This document shows positions 1 through 10,851 of a DNA stretch of 35,613 nucleotides, one piece after another. The DNA comes from Ettlia oleoabundans. Taxonomy: Eukaryota > Chlorophyta > Chlorophyceae > Chlamydomonadales. Each line of letters begins with the position of its first letter. Position 1 is the first letter of the stretch. Under the pieces are notes generated by a model. It searched no databases and was not told the DNA's origin. It saw only the letters and a list, made by a program, of their open reading frames with translations. Location: assembly GCA_019693395.1 (NCBI GenBank), contig JAAMXP010002451.1:20146-55758 (forward strand). Direction: 5' to 3'. A program made the translations under genes and the position numbers.

Positions 1-112
1 CCCCCACCACCCATCCCCACCCCTGGGACGTGCTCCACTGTGTTGAAGGTGTTTTTCCAGAAGCAAGGATCAGCAGTGAGCCCTTCAGATATGGTCCTTT
101 GCTCTCACTCAC

Positions 113-1451
113 CCGAGGTGGTTGATCCTCCAGTCATGCTGGTGGCAGGCAGCGTGTAGGTTGAAGCGTCGCCCATGTGCACCAGCTCCGGTGGCAGCGG
201 GCGCCTGGCCTCGGGCAGCACCTGGCTCAGCTCTGACAGGACAACCTACCACACAAGGCCACAATTGCACCAGGAACTATGTTGGTTTTGGAGGTTAGTG
301 AGTGGCACATCTATACAATCGAAGTAGGTAAGACAGCCTGATCGAACCAGCAACAGCGCACGTACGAGAGCCTCTGGCGCTTTCCTACCAGGCACCCGGT
401 TCTATGCGCGGAAGGATCCATCACCTGTTTGACCTTTGTGGTCAGGCCCTGTCCAAGCTCGGTACCTCCAGCAAACACCACCACTGAGCCGTCTGGGTAC
501 ACGCTGACATAGGCAGCCTTACTGAACACCAGGCAGTCGAAGCTGCGGGAGCCGAGGTTGGGAGCAGGAGGGCACATGGTCTGAGCCAAGGCATGCATCT
601 GGTGCAGTTAAGGTGTGCACAAAGGAGTTTGAGGTTTGACTTCAACCTGTGCCTCTCCAGCGGGTAGCCATTGCGTCGTGTGGAGGGCCGGGGGAGACGG
701 GCAGGCACCTGGGCAATGTGGACCCTGACAGTCCCCTGGCAGGACCACCCCATCCTCTGGCACGCCCCTCACACTCAGCAGACATCAGTCACAGCAACAT
801 CAGCCATCAGTCACTGCTGCAGCACCCGCTGCTGCGGCTACCAGTGCAGCCGCTGAAACTGCAGCATTCCAGAGCTGTTGCACCAGGCACACATGCGCTC
901 CACCGCGCTCCACCTACTCACCGTGTGTGGGTCATGCCCAGACCCCGCTTCAGCCAAGGGCTCTCGGAGTTGAACAGCCTAATCGCCTCTGCGCGCTGCT
1001 CGTAATGGCAGGTGCCCTTCAGGTGCTCCCACAGGCGCGGCAGAGTGAACTCAGCAGCAGGGATATCTTGGTCAAAGGACAGGCGGACCACGAGAGGTGA
1101 TGGCTCATTGTGAGCCTGCAATAGTTCGATTGGCAGTGGGGGGAAAATGCTTGGCTCGGACACCAGTGTGCAGTGTTATGCACACAAAAACCAGTGGCAC
1201 AACCCAGCTGCTGCAGACAGCTGGCGCCGACAACTGCCAGCTTGCCACAGCAAACACGGCACACTAATACTGGCACCAGCACAGCCGCACACCTGGCAGC
1301 TCTCCCTTGCGGGGCTGGGTGAGCTGAGGTCGGATGCTGGAAGTGGCAGCTGTGGCGGAAGTTTCGCAAAGTTGCGCTCGCGCACGGTTGTGGCATCCAG
1401 GCCACACTCTGCGGCGACATGCTCCATGATCTGCTCCATGATGATGGCTGC
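113..1451 (-). CDS. Aldehyde oxidase/xanthine dehydrogenase family, C-terminal molybdenum-domain part (partial)
   Basis: Four exons on the minus strand, in order 1451-1293, 1115-922, 542-425 and 245-113, joined by GT-AG introns with matching phase. The pieces read as consecutive parts of the molybdopterin domain of aldehyde oxidase/xanthine dehydrogenase: a helix plus VRERNF, then LPRLWEHLKG and SPWLKRGLG, then VYPDGSV and GGTELGQGLTTKV (cofactor-binding loop), then TGGSTTS. About 201 residues are present; roughly 250 more, including the usual catalytic Glu region, should lie beyond base 1. The first exon starts right after a CCGCAG acceptor with no ATG, so it needs an upstream exon. None is found on this strand between 1452 and 2262. 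The expected upstream exon is instead at 19628-19720 on the plus strand. The family oxidises aldehydes or purines with molybdenum cofactor, two 2Fe-2S clusters and FAD. Family call strong; substrate unknown. Confidence 0.85.
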
Positions 1452-2262
1452 CTGCGGCGCGACGTTTTCATGGCGCGTGTGGCAGAGATGTGTGTGAGAC
1501 ACGTGAGTGGCAGGGCTGATCAATGGTTCAGATCATGGTTAGCAGAGCACGCGCAGGTGAAACCTGCCAGTGGCACTTTGCTGGGTTCACTGAAGCAACA
1601 GCGTGCAATATATCTGCACCACCTGCGGCTTGAAAAGCCGTCGCCGGACCCCCCTTGTTGTAGATTAAAAGGTTGTAATCTACCTTCCCAGCGTAGATTA
1701 CCTTGTAATAATATACATTGACTGAAAAGACTATCCTGGCAAATGCAAATCAGAAGTTGCATAGAACAACAAACTCGGTAACATTTACCACCAGCAGAGT
1801 GCAGCTGCGCTGGCGGTTGTCCAGTCAGCGCTGAGCTGGATTTGACAATGCCGCGCAACCCTTCAGTAGCCCCACACGTTGTGTTTGGCTGGTTCCGCCT
1901 CCGTGCAAGTGATCTTATTAGCGCCGAAGCTTTCGGGACACTCTCGCAAGGTGTTTCCCTTCAAGTGTGAACGCGAGCGGAGTTACAATCGGTCCACTGG
2001 TCTGCACACCCCACAGATGGTGGTGAACACGCTGAATACAAGGCCGGGCGTGGCCCTGTGCCGGTTCAGTGCCAGCGTGATCAAGCGCAACGGCGCGCCA
2101 ACAAAGGTACTTCTGCTGCGACAAGCAGTGATCGCTCTAGGGTAAAGCCGAAAGAGACAGGTGTGGCACGCGGGGAAGGGTGCCCCCCATTATCCCGCCT
2201 TGGCGCCCTACTTGGCGCCCTCCTGCTCACTTTGCACCTGCCGTCGCCCCCGCGGCCACAAC
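1452..2262. other. Non-coding stretch between aldehyde oxidase fragment and PaO-like gene
   Basis: No exon can be supported here on either strand. It should hold the truncated intron of the minus-strand aldehyde oxidase fragment and the promoter and 5' UTR of the PaO-like gene. If the segment to the right is inverted, the left breakpoint lies here. Open frames at 1520-1858, 1918-2124 and 1879-2145 show no family motif. Confidence 0.5.
1660..1700. repeat. Small inverted/direct repeat cluster (GTAGATTA)
   Basis: GTAGATTA at 1660-1667 is followed by its reverse complement TAATCTAC at 1676-1683 and again by GTAGATTA at 1693-1700. The first two arms can pair as an 8-bp stem with an 8-nt loop. The stretch is more AT-rich than its surroundings and lies where the inversion breakpoint is expected. 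It may be a scar or end of a small element, or chance. Confidence 0.6.
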
Positions 2263-5200
2263 ATGGTTCTTCTCGGTTGCTTTGGTGCTGTGCAGGCTGC
2301 CGCAGTAGCAAGCAAGCGCCTCGCCAGGCTTCAAGTATGCGCACAGGCGCCTGCAAGTTCTGCTCATGCTGCAGAGACAACCACCGTCGATGAGTCAGCC
2401 AGTCTGGAAGTTCAGGCAGCGGTCAATGGCAAGCGATTTACTTGGACGAAGTGCTGGTACCCTGTGGTGAGTGTGCTGCGAGTGCCACGGGATTTGTTTT
2501 CCTATCGAAGTCGTGCCCAATCCTGCTCTTCGTACACAGTAAAACCACTTGTAGCAGATTACCGTAAATGCCACGGTTGCAGCGTCCCCTAAACCATATC
2601 ATTTCCATCCTTCGTGACCTCCAGACGGCACTGGACTATCTGGATCCCACCCGTCCCCACCAGACCACTGTGTTGGGCAACAACCTGGCCGTGTGGCGGG
2701 ATGCAGAGGGCCAGTGGCGCTGCTTCAAGGACAGCTGCCCTCACAGGGCGGCACCGCTGTCAGGTGAGGGGGCTATGGAGCAGTAGAACAGTGAACACAA
2801 GAGTCAGGCATTGCAATCAGCCATGCTTCCCGCAAGTTTGCGTATGCAGTTGTTTGTGTATTGCCCTGATGATTGGCAGGGCTTGCATGCGCAGGAAACA
2901 GGCTGAAAATTTGCATTGAAAATTGATTGGTGTGCATGCCCCGCCCCCGTTTGTGTCGCTGCAGAGGGCAGGATCCACCCAAAGACCGGCCAGCTGGAGT
3001 GCGCTTACGTAAGCGGGACCACCAGCTGTTGAGAATTTGGTGGCTTGAGCGCTGCTTCCCTCGAGTCGCATATTATTCCAGCTAACGTGCATTGTGACCC
3101 TGTCTCTTGTTTCTGGTCGTGTCGTGCAGCACGGCTGGCAATTCGACGGCAGCGGCGCTGCCAAGGAGATTCCCCAGAGCGAGCCGGGTGCCCCAAAAGC
3201 CACTGCTTGTGCCAGCAAGCGATCTTGCGCCGCAAGCTACCCCATTGCTGAGGCTCAGGGACTGCTGTGGGTGTGGCTGGAGGCGGGCCCAGAGGCACAA
3301 GCACAGGCAGCCGCAACACCTCTGCCCACGCTGCCTGCCGCCGACCAGGAAGGCAGGGAGTGGTTCCCTGTGTCCCCCTGGTGAGAGTGCATGCCCTGCC
3401 TCTGCCTCTGCTTCTGCACAGTGTATGGTCTTGCACACCTTCCGATATTCATACCCTAGTAAGCGTTTCGTTTGTGTACAAAATTCACACAAATTCGTTT
3501 ATTAAAATTTCGGTTCACCTCAATTGCCCCTGCGATACACGCCTGCAGGTACGTTCGAGACCTGGAAGTGGATTACCTCCCCCTCATGGAGAACAGCTGC
3601 GACCCAGGTGGGAAAGCCTTGCCTTAATCCCTCGCTGCTGCTCCTGCCGCGTTACCAATGCTCGCTCACAGCAGCGTGCTAGTGTTTCTCGCTACAGGTG
3701 ACATGCAGGCTTGCATAGCGGTGGGCAAGTGTTGCCATGGCTCAACTGTACGCGCGAAGCTCAAAGCACTGCTTCTGCCTTTGCTTCGCAGGACACGTGC
3801 ACTTCACTCACGCTGGGTACATTGGTGCCCCCGACAAGGCGGGACCCATCACTTTGAAGCTCCTGCACCAGGTCTGGCAGTTGTGCAGCACCAGACGCGA
3901 ACAGGCAGTCTAATGCATGTGGTGCATGCCTCACATAGTTCGTGCCTGTTGTGTGACGCAAGCATGCCGCAATCCGCTCATATTAAGACTATCATGAGAA
4001 GCAATGCTCATCCCTGCTGCCGTTGGTATCGCAGGATGAACACGGGGTGTACCGCTTTGTGTGTGAGGATCCCAAGAAGGCCACATTCCGCAACCTCGTG
4101 CTGAAGCCGCCATGCATGCTGTGGTAAGCGGGCAGCAGCATGGGAAGGCCACGTGCTGCCACATGAACTTCAGCCCCCAGCTGCCGCTGCAGATTGCTTT
4201 TTGTCATTTACTGTCGTAACAGTGTTCACAGGCGTGAAACAGGGCCTGCTTGGCACTTTCTGACGGCTTGCTTGCCGTTGCCCTGGTTTCTGTGCCTGCA
4301 GGGCCAGCAGCGAGGGTATGGCCCCTGAGGGTGAGCTGGCACTGTCCTACTTCATCGTCCCCGTGGCGCCTGGCAAGAGCCGCTTGATGAGCCTTCCCCT
4401 TGCCACCAACAGCAAGTTTAAGTAAGTTCCAGGCTTGTGTTGATATGTTATGTTCCCAGCACCCTCTATAGCACGGCTGGCGGGTTTGAAACAAACTGGC
4501 CACCTGGCTGGACCTGTGGTGCAGGATTGTGAGCAAGATCTTCCATTGGCAGCCCTGGCTGCGTCACCTGTACAACGTGAGTCTGTACCTGCAGCAGGGC
4601 GGTATCTAAGCTGTTGCTTTGCCCACTTTGCCTTTGCAGTGGCAGCTGCCAGCAGCTTGGCTTACCGGCCATGTTGATTACGAACCAGCAGCAAGTGCTT
4701 GAGCGTGGGTTGTGTTTGCTGGAACCTGCCTCTCATTCTCCACATCATTAAACATCCCCTTTGTCTTTTATACTTTGGTGCGCGTACCTGCAGCATGCTG
4801 TGGCGGCTCAAGACGTCGTCATCCTTCACCGTCAGGTAAGCAAGTGCCTGATTCAAATGCCGTATTGGATTGCGATGATAGCTGGCTGGCAGCTGCCCCT
4901 GCTCGGTTGTGTCAGTGGAAACTGGATTCAAGTTCCCCTTTGTACATCAACTGTGGCTTTGTGCGTTCCTGTGGCAGGGCACCAACATGGCAACGCCCGA
5001 GTTCCAGGCCAGCGGCTGGCGCAAGGGCTTCTACCTCCCCACCACCAGCGACAGTGGCATAGTGGTGCTGCGCCAGTGGCTGCAGAACGTAGCAGGTGTG
5101 CTCGCTACTCATCAAGTAGGGTGTTTTGCAAGGTTACCCTGCTCCAAACACAGCCAAGCACTTCACTTGGACTCACATTAACACCATAACTGCACTGCAT

Positions 5201-5725
5201 CAAGCAGGAGGCGGCGTTGCATGGGGTCCCAACGTAACCACTGGCCAGGACCCCATTCAGCCTGAGGGGCGGCGCGAAGTGCTGCTCGACAACTATCATC
5301 AGCACACACGTGAGCATGCCTGCACTTGTTATCGTTGTCAGGAGTGAGGGTCCACCCAGGGGCGATGCTACATGTAACCGCAGCCAGTGCACAACAGAAG
5401 TTGCTCATTGCGCCCTTTGCTGAGTACATGTGATGGCAGAATGCAAAGCTCCGTCTGCACCTTCCCTATTGCTGCAGAGCATTGCCCCCACTGCCAGAAG
5501 GCGCTGCGCAATGTCCGTGCCGCTAGCACTGGCCTGCTGGGTGCAGCAGGCGCCGCTTTCTTGGCGCTGGCGTACATATGGGGACATGGTGCTGCGCTGC
5601 AGGCTCCTGCCAGTCTGGCTCTGACAGCTGGCCTTGCCGTCAGCTTGGCCTTGCGTGCAAAGCTCAAGCAACTGGAGCAGCACTTCTTCTTCACAGACTG
5701 GCGCCACAGTGATCATGCAGCGTGA
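2263..5725 (+). CDS. PAO: Pheophorbide a oxygenase-like Rieske monooxygenase
   Basis: Thirteen exons: 2263-2466, 2625-2763, 2965-3008, 3130-3380, 3549-3607, 3792-3871, 4035-4123, 4302-4421, 4525-4576, 4794-4835, 4978-5095, 5208-5309 and 5478-5725. All phases agree and give 515 residues, near the usual family length. Residues 1-45 look like a chloroplast transit peptide. The Rieske 2Fe-2S ligands are C106/H108 (CPHRAAPLS) and C127/H130 (CAYHGWQFDG). The mononuclear iron site N-x2-D-x2-H-x4-H falls at N228, D231, H234 and H239. CPHC at 436-439 and two C-terminal membrane segments are typical of PaO/TIC55/PTC52 and absent from chlorophyllide a oxygenase. PaO opens the pheophorbide a ring to red chlorophyll catabolite at the chloroplast envelope using ferredoxin. 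The neighbouring RCCR-like genes favour PaO over TIC55 or PTC52, which cannot be excluded from sequence alone. Confidence 0.88.
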
Positions 5726-5964
5726 GGACAGAAGGGGTGCCAACTACCTGAGGTCACGCACTGACGCACAGCCGCTCTGTTGTACCTTTATCCATTGTTT
5801 ATGGCAAGCTTTGGCAAGCTGATTGTGATATGTACGTACAGAGATTTGATGCGCTGAGAACATTTACATATGATACCTTGAGACGAGAAGATTTAGTTTT
5901 GTTCTCAGTTTTTGTCCATTACAACCGGGTTGCATAACCCTGTATCTTAATTTGGCGGCTGTTC

Positions 5965-5969
5965 TGTAA
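5965..5969 (+). terminator. Candidate TGTAA polyadenylation signal of PaO-like gene
   Basis: TGTAA lies 240 nt after the stop codon. It is the usual polyadenylation signal of chlorophyte nuclear genes. A second TGTAA lies at 6288-6292. Confidence 0.45.
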
Positions 5970-6174
5970 CTTTTCAATTGTGAAGCCCTACAAAGCTGAA
6001 TGGCTTCCATCAAGCCCGAGTGTTTAATACAGGGACTATGAAAACTGCACAATGACCGAGTTGCAGGTGCACCCAGTGCACTCCTGCAGCCCTGCAGTTT
6101 CAGCTCTCATGCTTGTTGCCTATGCTTCATTGCCATCGGTGGCTGTGCTCTGAGGTATCTTTTTTCCATGTCAC

Positions 6175-6179
6175 TTACA
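6175..6179 (-). terminator. Candidate TGTAA polyadenylation signal of RCCR copy 1
   Basis: TTACA on the plus strand reads TGTAA on the minus strand, about 215 nt past the stop of RCCR copy 1. Confidence 0.4.
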
Positions 6180-6392
6180 CGTAGTACATAATGAACAGGC
6201 GATTTGCTGTGCACCTGGCCAGACAAGTGCCGCATGCCGACCACGTTCTGATAGCAACATCACTATACTAATAGACTGAACAACAGCTGTAAGTGCACAA
6301 GGAGCATCAAAAAGGAAACTTCATTCACAATACGTCCAACCATGTGCAAACAAGACCACTAGGTCTACTTAGAAATACACAAATCGAATCAT

Positions 6393-7901
6393 TTAATGGA
6401 ATGCAAATGAACATTTGTAGGTGGGCCCATCCACACTGCCATGCATCATCAGCACAAGTTTGGCGGCAGCCTCCTCGCCAAAGACGGCGGCAGCAATTGC
6501 GTTGCCTGGGTCGTCAACAACCGCTGCAAGCAACCCGTGGGAAAATGCCAAAGATGCCTTGTATACAAATAACTATGCATGAACTGTCCAGTCTTTAGCG
6601 CAGCACGACAAAACATGCAATCCACTGATTCTTGGGCTGTGGACAGTCAAGCGTGACACTCACATTGAATGTAAGAGGCATCATACAGGCGTACTGCCTC
6701 GTCCACTTCGAACTGATCGCTGCCCTGCTCCTGCTCAAGGAAGTTGACCCAAAGCTGTGATACCTCCACCGCTATCTCTCGGGCCAGCTTCAGGTTGTCC
6801 TGCAGGGCGCCATGCAGCAGGAAAGGGTACTACGTTTATGGGTCTGCACCACAATAGAACTGGCCATAGCTGCAGGATTGAAGCATGCAAATATCACCCG
6901 CAAGTGGCATAGCTCCTGATACCGCACCTCAGTTGCTTCAAATGTGAATGCCATTGACGCGCTGAGGAAGGGCTTGACCTTCAAGTGGGTTGATTGGTAC
7001 AGCTGCCATCCCGGGTGCTTCATGGCAGCATTGTACATGTCGTTGTAGCTGCGCTTTGAGCCACGGGGAACTGCAACAAGCAGGTTGAAAGGCAGCCGTT
7101 GTGCAAGGTGGAAAAGAGAGTGTGTAGCATGGCTTTGGGGTGATGCATGATAGGCTGGTGGCAGCAGTTCCGGCGTGGACAGTTGGCCGTGGTTGCACAG
7201 CAGCTAAAGGTAGGCAGGCTTGGTATAGGAAGGCAGAAAAGCACACCTGAGCCATAGTACTGCTGCCGGTAGGCAGCGTTGACGACCCAGTCTCTCCTGG
7301 GCATTAAGGATACCACCAGCAGCACCTGCAGGGACCAAAATTATCATAACTTCATGGCAACGGACATGTGCGATTGCACAGTCTGCACCCAACCTTGAGC
7401 TTGCTCCACAAGCAAGAGCCCCTCAACAAGTAACATGTAGTTGTGTGACCATTTTGGCTTGGCAACGCATGTCATTTGATCAGCATACTTTGGTCACCTG
7501 GTCGCCAGTTATAAACTGCTCCACATGGTAGTGTGGTACATCTGCCAGGTTGGTAAAGCCGAAAATACTGACGCCACCCAGGCCCTTCCCTGGGGACACC
7601 AGAGTGGCAGATGAAAGCCACCGCACCCCCGGCCCCTCGAATGCGACCACAGCTGAAGCGGCACCGCCATGGGCGATTCAACCTGCACCTCGCCGTTTGG
7701 CGCTTGCGCCAGGTTGGCACGTTGCAGATGCAGGTGCTCCACGAGGTCCTGCATGATTAAACTCTGCCACAGACGGCTGCTGCCATAGGCGGCACTGCTA
7801 TTAAGCATGTCCTGTACCGCCGGCGGAGCATCACCCAGCACGCTGTCACTGGCTGCCTTATCAACCGTTGATGGAATGGTTGCTGCAGCGATCGGCTTCA
7901 T
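6393..7901 (-). pseudogene. RCCR: RCCR-like gene, copy 1, with a one-base frameshift in exon 1
   Basis: Five exons on the minus strand: 7901-7498, 7325-7247, 7070-6928, 6799-6664 and 6523-6393. Family landmarks are VRWLSSATL and NLADVPHYHVEQ (exon 1), PRRDWVVNAAYRQQYY (exon 2), AFTFEATE (exon 3), SQLWVNFLEQEQ (exon 4) and VFGEEAAAKLVLMMHGS (exon 5). Exons 2, 3 and 4 have the same lengths as in copy 2 (79, 143, 136 nt). Exon 1 is 404 nt where 405 is needed. The reading frame changes at about 7665-7675, after VQVESP, at a CCC run: one missing C would explain it and keeps the spacing seen in copy 2. It may be a young pseudogene or a sequencing error, since the other exons show no damage. The start at 7901 lacks a clear transit peptide, so a 5' exon may lie upstream. 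RCCR reduces red chlorophyll catabolite in the chloroplast stroma. Confidence 0.75.
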
Positions 7902-9113
7902 GGGGAGGTTGGGATGGCGCGCAAGGGAACGGGATCAACGGGAAGGCACTACAGGGGCCGACGGTGAACGGATCACCAACACGCGGTGGCTGCTATGCAG
8001 CACAGGGCTCGCTGACACCCTGCGTATGGCTCCTTTGGGGTTCTCAACAAGGGTGTGTGTGGCGATTTTATCCCGAGAAAGGCCTGCTATGCCTTCCTGG
8101 CGCCTTGTCATCACCGAGCCTTGCTATCATGCTGGCAACATATCTCACCTCCTTATTGCCTCCAGCAACATAAGCGTTGTGCAGCAGTGCTGGGTTGTCG
8201 GGACATGCCGGCCGCTCACGGCTAGCTCCCGCAGTGAGAGCCTAGGCTCGGCATTTATACATGTTATAAGTGGGACAAAGGTACTGCGAATCGACATAGA
8301 TACATTCTGCAGGGGCGCACCAGTCCCTTGCATTCGCTCTAACCGGTCCCATCACAAGCATAACACGCCTGGCACCGGAGCCTTGCAGCAACGGCCCATT
8401 TCCATTAGAACAATGTCATGGAGCTTCATTGCTTCTACTTCTTCGTGGCATGTAAGAACATGCAATTGTGACGACCTGCACTGCGATGAGCTTGCCGTTA
8501 CTGCTCGTGCTGACTGTTCAGCATCAGGACGTGTTGCATCCTTGAGGCTTCTGGCGTTGCAGCACGCAAACAGCGGTTGCAAAATATCTAAACCATTTGG
8601 TACCCCTGCCTCAACTGTAAACTTTCATCTGTTCCCGAGTCGGCTCTTCCCGGAACAGTTTGTTGAATTACATGCTGCGCCTGTTGGGGTTGGTGCAACA
8701 GTACCCTTGCAGCTGTTGGTGAAATTCTCGTGGTACAGCCAGTGAGACAAGTGCAGCAAACGCATGGGTATATTGAGCAGCCTGCTGGAAACTGCCAGCC
8801 TATGTCATTAATTTGGTATCTTATTTTAACGTGCCATGGAAAGTGACACCGGAATGCCTGCCACATAATACTGTTTGTTGCAGCCTTCTGCAAGTTGGTT
8901 GCTTTTGGGACAGAAATTGCTGTATTGACATGAAGACATACACCTCATGCATCGAGGGAATCTAGATACAATCTTAATCAGAAAATCGCAGTACACATTT
9001 GTTGCATAGATCTGTTTTATTTGACAACGCTGCTCTTCTGTGGATTATACAACCGCTGGGTGGCTCAATTGAGAGACCGTGGTGGTGGGATGAAGACGCA
9101 ACTGCACCTAAAT
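7902..9113. other. Intergenic stretch between RCCR copies 2 and 1
   Basis: No exon can be supported. It should hold the 3' UTR of RCCR copy 2 and the promoter, and possibly a transit-peptide exon, of copy 1. A 312-codon open frame on the plus strand (7807-8745) starts inside the antisense of copy 1 exon 1 and shows no family motif. Confidence 0.45.
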
Positions 9114-10674
9114 CTACCCCTTCAGTCCTGCAGCTTCTACACTCCCGTGCATCATTGCCATCAGCTTGGTCGCAGTTTCCTTTCCAAAAATTCCATCAGG
9201 CTTGGGGGCATCTGGGTCCTCCGCAACCGCTGTGCAACCAACGTGAAACCGATAGACGTATTAGGCACACCGCACCCACAGCAACCTTTCAATCTACAGG
9301 GCACCTCATACTGCAGCAACCAACATGTTCACGACTAACCATTGTGGCATGTGCGAGCTTGGCGGTACTCACACTGAATGTAACGGGCATCATACTTGCG
9401 TAACTCCGCATCTGCTATTTGCTGAATGCTGCCCTGCTTCTGCTTCAAGAAATTAACCCACAGCTGTGCCACTTCAGCAGCAGTCTCGCAGGCCATCCGC
9501 AAGTTGTCCTGTGCGGCATTGGGCTTGGGTGGTGTTTGAATGCTAGGCCTGGTAGCTCGCAGCCTTCACTGAGCTTTGCTTAGGACAGGCGGCACCAGAT
9601 TCTAACACTTATCAGCAGGCAAAACGCCATGCACATATGCTCTTGACCAAAGAGCTGCGATCATATTCCTGGCGGCAGACTGGGCCAGGTTGGCTCACCT
9701 CAGTTGGCTCATACGTGTATGCCATGGCCGTGCTCAGCATGGGTTTGACCACCAACGCCGGAGACTGGAAGCGCCGCCAACCAGGGGTATTCATGACGCT
9801 GTTATAGATGTCGTTGTAGCTGCGCTGTGAGCCTGGCGGGGCTGCAGAAGCCACGTGGAGCACACAGAAAGCGTGAAGATCCTGAAGTGCAAATCAAACA
9901 GCCATACTTTCAGCAGTGTCCTAGCCCTATGAGGTGATTCGACGGTGAGAGCACTTCAGCCTACAGTGCTGCTGTAGGCCGAGCGGATGCATGGTTGAAC
10001 CTCGGTTGCAAGCCTCCCTTCTGCTTCATGAGCTGTACCTGACCCAAAATAGCTTTGCAGGTAGTCTTGATTCACCATCCAGTCCCTACGGGGCCACAGT
10101 GTCACCACCATGCGCACCTGCGGCAGCGAAAGCCCTGCAGCTTGTCATGGCCCAGGCAAGGAAGATGAAGAGGCACCCTGTGTGTGATGTACTCAATTGA
10201 GGTGCAGCTTACACCCACCTCCCCAGCTCCCATGGTGTGCTCCAGCATGAAGTGAGGCGCATCAGAAGTGGCATCGCTGAAACCGGTGACGATGGTGGCT
10301 CCAAACTCCCTTGCCGGGGCGGCAAGGGTGGAAGCCGAAAGCCAGCGAACGCCCGGCCCGCTGAGCGCCTGGACAGCAGCCCCAAGACCCCCATCAGGGG
10401 ACGCCACATGCAGATCTCCGTCTACTGACGGCACAGAGGCAGCCTCCAGCCGCAGCTGCTCTGCAGCCAGCTGCACAATGCCGCCCTGTGTCCTCCTCAG
10501 GGCGGCATAAACATGGTTGGTGCTCTGAAGCTGCTGCACTGCCTGCGGAACGCCGTCGAGCATCTGGTGCGCGTGATTGATTGCCGCCGCCAGCTTTACA
10601 CTCAAGCCGCGGCGGGGTGTCCGAACCAGTCGCGCTCTTGGCAACGCAGAGCTTGTTGCAGGCATGCAGACCAT
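9114..10674 (-). CDS. RCCR: Red chlorophyll catabolite reductase-like protein, copy 2
   Basis: Five exons on the minus strand: 10674-10219, 10117-10039, 9841-9699, 9508-9373 and 9229-9114. Phases agree and give 309 residues, close to plant RCCR (about 320 including transit peptide). The first ~40 residues are rich in Ser, Arg and Ala with few acidic residues, as in a transit peptide. Landmarks are VRWLSASTL, SDATSDAPHFMLEH (like the S-T-D-AP-F-E stretch of plant RCCR), WPRRDWMVNQDYLQSYF (like its PRKD...DYL..YY stretch), YTYEPTE, VAQLWVNFLKQ and IFGKETATKL. RCCR takes red chlorophyll catabolite from PaO and reduces it with ferredoxin to the primary fluorescent catabolite. The ATG is shared with the divergent copy 3 promoter region. 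The identification rests on motif resemblance and the PaO neighbour; a related bilin-reductase-fold enzyme of other function is possible. Confidence 0.8.
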
Positions 10675-10851
10675 GGGTGTGGCTTACTGCAAACACAATT
10701 GCTTCTTATACGGGGACTCTTGCGGGTGAGGGTGAGCGGGTGAGGGTGGTAGCTGCAGCCTTGTCAGCTTTTGTCAGCTGCCCCTCGTTTCGCGTCGTCA
10801 CGTTCTTTTGCAGTTAGCGAGTTTACAAACCCGATCACCTGTAACGTGGAG
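10675..10851. promoter_or_regulatory. Shared divergent promoter of RCCR copies 2 and 3
   Basis: Only 177 nt separate the two start codons, so both promoters and 5' UTRs must lie here or overlap the genes. The stretch contains a GGGTGA-rich tract at 10722-10750 and a direct repeat of TTGTCAGCT at 10761-10769 and 10771-10779. No TATA box is evident. Co-regulation of the two copies is inferred from the arrangement. Confidence 0.55.

Larger units (their letters stand above)
5726..6392. other. Convergent 3' region between PaO-like gene and RCCR copy 1
   Basis: No coding sequence is supported. The stretch holds the 3' UTRs of the PaO-like gene (+) and of RCCR copy 1 (-) and is more AT-rich than the genes. 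TGTAA signals occur on both strands. The plus-strand open frame 6293-6598 is antisense to the last exon of RCCR copy 1. Confidence 0.6.

Noticed and set aside
1918..2380. Minus-strand frames upstream of PaO, considered as the missing aldehyde oxidase exon
   Set aside because: No MRxPG motif or any neighbouring family sequence; one frame overlaps the PaO first exon.
2263..5725. Chlorophyllide a oxygenase as the identity of the Rieske protein
   Set aside because: The C-terminal CPHC motif followed by two membrane segments belongs to the PaO/TIC55/PTC52 group.
7807..8745. 312-codon open frame on the plus strand
   Set aside because: It begins antisense to exon 1 of RCCR copy 1, shows no domain or transit peptide and has irregular composition; long shadow frames are common at this GC content.
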